This document shows positions 14,094-16,879 of a DNA stretch of 16,879 nucleotides, one piece after another. Under the pieces are notes generated by a model. The model was not told the origin of the DNA, did not search any database, and saw only the letters and a program-made list of their open reading frames with translations. A program made the translations under genes and the position numbers. Each line of letters begins with the position of its first letter. Position 1 is the first letter of the stretch. Source of the stretch: CAYZEZ01 sp964477295 (GTDB taxonomy: Bacteria; Bacteroidota; Bacteroidia; Bacteroidales; SM23-62); the NCBI GenBank assembly GCA_964477295.1, contig CAYZEZ010000085.1, positions 1 to 16,879 of the forward strand, given 5' to 3'.

Positions 14094-16879
14094 TTAAGAT
14101 CTTTTCTTCCCTCGCAACAGGATGGTTGTTCCAGACCTCAGGATAGTATCATATACTACTGGAGTAGCTATAAACAATGATGAATATGTTCCAACGACCA
14201 CACCTATAAGCAGGGCAAAAGTAAATCCCCTGATCACCTCACCTCCAAAAATGAAAATGGCCAGCAAGACAAAGAATGTACTTAATGATGTACTGAAGGT
14301 CCTGCTGAGTGTACTGTTCAAAGCAAGATTAACGATCTCGGCCCTATCGCGTTTTTTGTAGATCCCAACATATTCCCTTATCCTGTCGAATACAACCACG
14401 GTATCATTGATTGAATAACCTACCACCGTGAGTATAGCAGCAATAAATGCCTGGTCAATCTCCAGTGAGAATGGCATGATTCCATAAAAGACGGAGAAAA
14501 TACCCAGTGTGATCAAGACATCATGGATGAGGGCAACAACCGCACCTAGGCCGAATTGCCAGTTTCTGAAACGTACCAGGATATAGATAAAGATCACAAC
14601 CAGGGCAAATAGGATGGCCCATACAGCCTGTACCTTAATATCGTCTGCGATGGTTGGCCCCACCTTTTGGGAACTCTGCCTGTAGTCATTCATGAAGGTC
14701 TCAAAATTTACCTGGTCCCCAAGATAAGGTTTAAGTCCCTGGTAAAGCAGCTGTTCAATTTCATCATCGACCTCGGCAGCATCCTCCGCAATCTTAAATT
14801 TAGTGGTAACCCTTATCTGGTTTTCAGAACCGAATGTGATTACCTGTGGTGTTTCACCGAAGACCGTTTCAAGACTGGCCTGAATATCCTGGGTATTTAC
14901 GGGCTCAGTGAACCTTACTACATAGGTTCGTCCACCAGTAAAATCTACCCCCTGGTTCAATCCCCGTGTAAAGAGAGAAAAAATCCCCAGAGCTACAACA
15001 GCACCTGATATTATGTAAAATGTCCTGCGTTTAGACAGGAACTGGATATTGACATCCTTGAAGAAGTTTTCTGATATTCTTGTTGCGAAAGTAAGCCGCA
15101 TGTTTTTGTTTAGCATCCGCTCATAGATGAGCCTGGTAATAAAAATGGCAGAGAAAAGGGAGGTCAGGATACCAATGACCAGCGTAGTAGCGAAACCTTT
15201 GATCGGACCTGTTCCGAATACCAGTAAAATGATACCTGTCAATAAAGTGGTCACGTTGGCATCGATGATGGCTGACTGGGCATTTTTATATCCGTCCTTT
15301 ATGGCCATCTTCATCCCCTTTCCGGCTGCAATCTCTTCCCGGATCCTCTCGTAAATCAGAACGTTTGCATCGACCGACATACCTATTGTCAGCACGATAC
15401 CTGCGATACCCGGGAGGGTTAAAACAGCTCCCAGAGAAGCCAGCACACCAATCAGGAAAAACATGTTTGCCAACAGGGCAAAGTCCGCAACCAGCCCGGC
15501 TCTCCGGCTGTAATAGAAAACCATATACAACATAACCACCAGGAAGGCAATCAGGAAGGAGTTCAGTCCGGAGCGGATGGCCTCGTGTCCAAGTGACGGG
15601 CCAACAATAGCTTCCTGGATTATCCTTGCCGGAGCAGGTAATTTACCCGACTTTAAAACGTTTGTGAGGTCTTCAGCATCAGCATATGTAAAATTACCAC
15701 TGATTGTTGAACGGCCATTTGGGATTTCTTCGCTTACTGTTGGTGCAGAAGCAACATAGCCGTCAAGAACAACTGCAATAGCTTTATTAACATTTTCACG
15801 GGTCAGCCGTTGCCATACCTGTGCACCTTCACTGTTCATTCCCATGGTTACCCTGGCTGAACCGGATGACTGGTCAAAATCAACCGATGCACTGGTAACC
15901 GATTCACCACCCAGTGGCGGACGGCCGTCACGACCAGTGACCCGGATGGCATAAAGAACAAAGTAGTTCTCTGCATCATCAAAAGGAGCCATATCCCAGA
16001 GAAAACGAACGTCACGTGGGAAGAGTGCCCGTACCTGGGGAAGCCTTAAATAACGGTTAACTGTTCCTGTATCCCTGTAATGGGCAAACCCAATCCCGGC
16101 ACCAGGAACGAACTGGCCCTGCTGGGTTACATTTGGTTGTAAAATCCCAAGCAATGGGTTTTCTTTAATAAATTGATCGAGGCTAAGATTAGCTGTAGTA
16201 TCACCCAGCAGTTCTTCGGATTCCAGTTGATCAAGAAGGCTTACTTCCTGATTTGCAGTATCTTCAGTCAGGCCCTGTTCAGAAGGAGTTGCCGTTTCAG
16301 ACAGGGCATCCAGAAGAGGATTGCCTTCAGCATCAGACGATTCTGTTGCCTCTTTTTCTGTATCACTTTGTGTATCTGCCTCCATTTCTTCATGGGCATC
16401 AAGGATTTCTTTTATCTTGGTATTGGCTTCCTGAAGGTATGGGAAAATCTCAGAATTGTCGTAAGTCTCCCAGAATTCAAGGCTGGCAGTTCCCTGCAAT
16501 AGTTTCCTTACCCGCTCCTGTTCCTTCACACCAGGTAATTCAACCAGTATACGTCCCGTGGTTTCCAGCATCTGGATATTTGGTTGTACAACCCCGAAAC
16601 GGTCGATCCTGTTCCTTAAAACATTAAAGGCATTGGCCATAGCCCCATCAGTCTCGGCCCTGATAACCCTTAACACATCCTCGTTGGAGGAGTTATAATC
16701 AATCCTGTCCCTCAATTCACGCGTGGCAAATATGGCTGCCATTTTTCCGCCCGGATCAATGTCTTCAAAGGCCCTTCCGAACAATGTTATAAAATCTTCC
16801 TGGCTCTGTGTCTGGTATTGCTGAGCCAGTGCCAGTGCCCTGTTGAACGTGGTGTCTGTACTATAATCTGATAAACTCC
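14094..16879 (-). CDS. secDF: Protein translocase SecDF fusion (5' end cut by the window edge)
   Basis: This inner-membrane fusion uses the proton motive force to help pull secretory proteins through SecYEG. The frame runs uninterrupted from the right edge (codon phase set by AGT at 16877) to the stop at 14094, giving 927 residues. Roughly the first helix and early periplasmic part of SecD are missing. The SecD half shows FNVLRNRIDRFGV, the P1 head (SGSARVTMGMNSEG), TIGMSVDANVLIYERIREE with the conserved Asp, and several membrane helices. The SecF half starts near 15065 (FFKDVNIQFLSKRR) and carries GVDFTGGR and VGYSINDTVVVFDRIRE. An acidic Ser/Thr/Glu-rich insert in P1 is encoded at about 16170-16391. 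The SecD-SecF fusion is usual in Bacteroidota. tatA follows 56 bases downstream. Confidence 0.96.
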   Translation of the reverse strand, partial: SLSDYSTDTTFNRALALAQQYQTQSQEDFITLFGRAFEDIDPGGKMAAIFATRELRDRIDYNSSNEDVLRVIRAETDGAMANAFNVLRNRIDRFGVVQPNIQMLETTGRILVELPGVKEQERVRKLLQGTASLEFWETYDNSEIFPYLQEANTKIKEILDAHEEMEADTQSDTEKEATESSDAEGNPLLDALSETATPSEQGLTEDTANQEVSLLDQLESEELLGDTTANLSLDQFIKENPLLGILQPNVTQQGQFVPGAGIGFAHYRDTGTVNRYLRLPQVRALFPRDVRFLWDMAPFDDAENYFVLYAIRVTGRDGRPPLGGESVTSASVDFDQSSGSARVTMGMNSEGAQVWQRLTRENVNKAIAVVLDGYVASAPTVSEEIPNGRSTISGNFTYADAEDLTNVLKSGKLPAPARIIQEAIVGPSLGHEAIRSGLNSFLIAFLVVMLYMVFYYSRRAGLVADFALLANMFFLIGVLASLGAVLTLPGIAGIVLTIGMSVDANVLIYERIREEIAAGKGMKMAIKDGYKNAQSAIIDANVTTLLTGIILLVFGTGPIKGFATTLVIGILTSLFSAIFITRLIYERMLNKNMRLTFATRISENFFKDVNIQFLSKRRTFYIISGAVVALGIFSLFTRGLNQGVDFTGGRTYVVRFTEPVNTQDIQASLETVFGETPQVITFGSENQIRVTTKFKIAEDAAEVDDEIEQLLYQGLKPYLGDQVNFETFMNDYRQSSQKVGPTIADDIKVQAVWAILFALVVIFIYILVRFRNWQFGLGAVVALIHDVLITLGIFSVFYGIMPFSLEIDQAFIAAILTVVGYSINDTVVVFDRIREYVGIYKKRDRAEIVNLALNSTLSRTFSTSLSTFFVLLAIFIFGGEVIRGFTFALLIGVVVGTYSSLFIATPVVYDTILRSGTTILLRGKKRS

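Noticed and set aside
16784..16786. Internal TTG as the SecDF start
   Set aside because: The frame continues upstream to the window edge with typical SecD sequence (TTFNRALALAQQYQ), so the real start lies outside.
1..16879. tRNA, rRNA, CRISPR array, insertion sequence, phage or defence system
   Set aside because: No cloverleaf, repeat-spacer array, transposase, integrase or defence-type domain was seen on either strand.

Overview
The window looks like a chromosomal segment of a Bacteroidota bacterium, probably in or near the Bacteroidales/Marinilabiliales. The evidence is a SusC/SusD outer-membrane pair, a SecD-SecF fusion protein, start codons without Shine-Dalgarno sequences, and -7 elements of the Bacteroidota type TAnnTTTG just upstream of several genes. 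There is no sign of phage, plasmid, insertion sequence, CRISPR, tRNA or rRNA.

Layout. (1) 1-1386, minus strand: N-terminal half of MutS, running off the left edge. (2) 1387-2027: a 641-base region without a gene that is rich in signals. It holds a MutS promoter, a nested palindrome, two similar 14-base dyads spaced 21 bp apart, a good sigma-54 (-24/-12) promoter reading right, a strong terminator reading left, and a terminator reading right about 100 bases before the SusC start. (3) 2028-6664, plus strand: a SusC-like TonB-dependent transporter and a SusD-like surface lipoprotein (SusD-like_2 type), followed by a strong terminator and a two-hairpin REP-like element. (4) 6886-8232, plus strand: a saccharopine dehydrogenase-family oxidoreductase. 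(5) 8273-16879, minus strand: seven genes. Read in transcription order they are secDF (5' end off the window), tatA, a Ca2+/Na+ antiporter-like protein, lolD, a TIGR02757/DUF2400 protein, a polytopic membrane protein of unknown function, and a secreted two-domain alpha/beta hydrolase.

How the genes relate. SusC and SusD should form one nutrient-uptake complex at the outer membrane. No glycoside hydrolase, sulfatase or protease lies beside them, so the substrate cannot be inferred. The minus-strand block is mostly envelope housekeeping: Sec export (SecDF), twin-arginine export (TatA), lipoprotein release (LolD) and ion exchange. Three spacers in this block are filled with short-word repeats or inverted repeats that run right up to stop and start codons.

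The least ordinary part is 1387-2027. The sigma-54 promoter with paired upstream dyads drives DNA that has no usable reading frame and ends in a terminator. It is either a roughly 300-nt regulatory RNA or a long attenuated leader for the SusCD operon. A second, oppositely oriented small RNA may overlap it.
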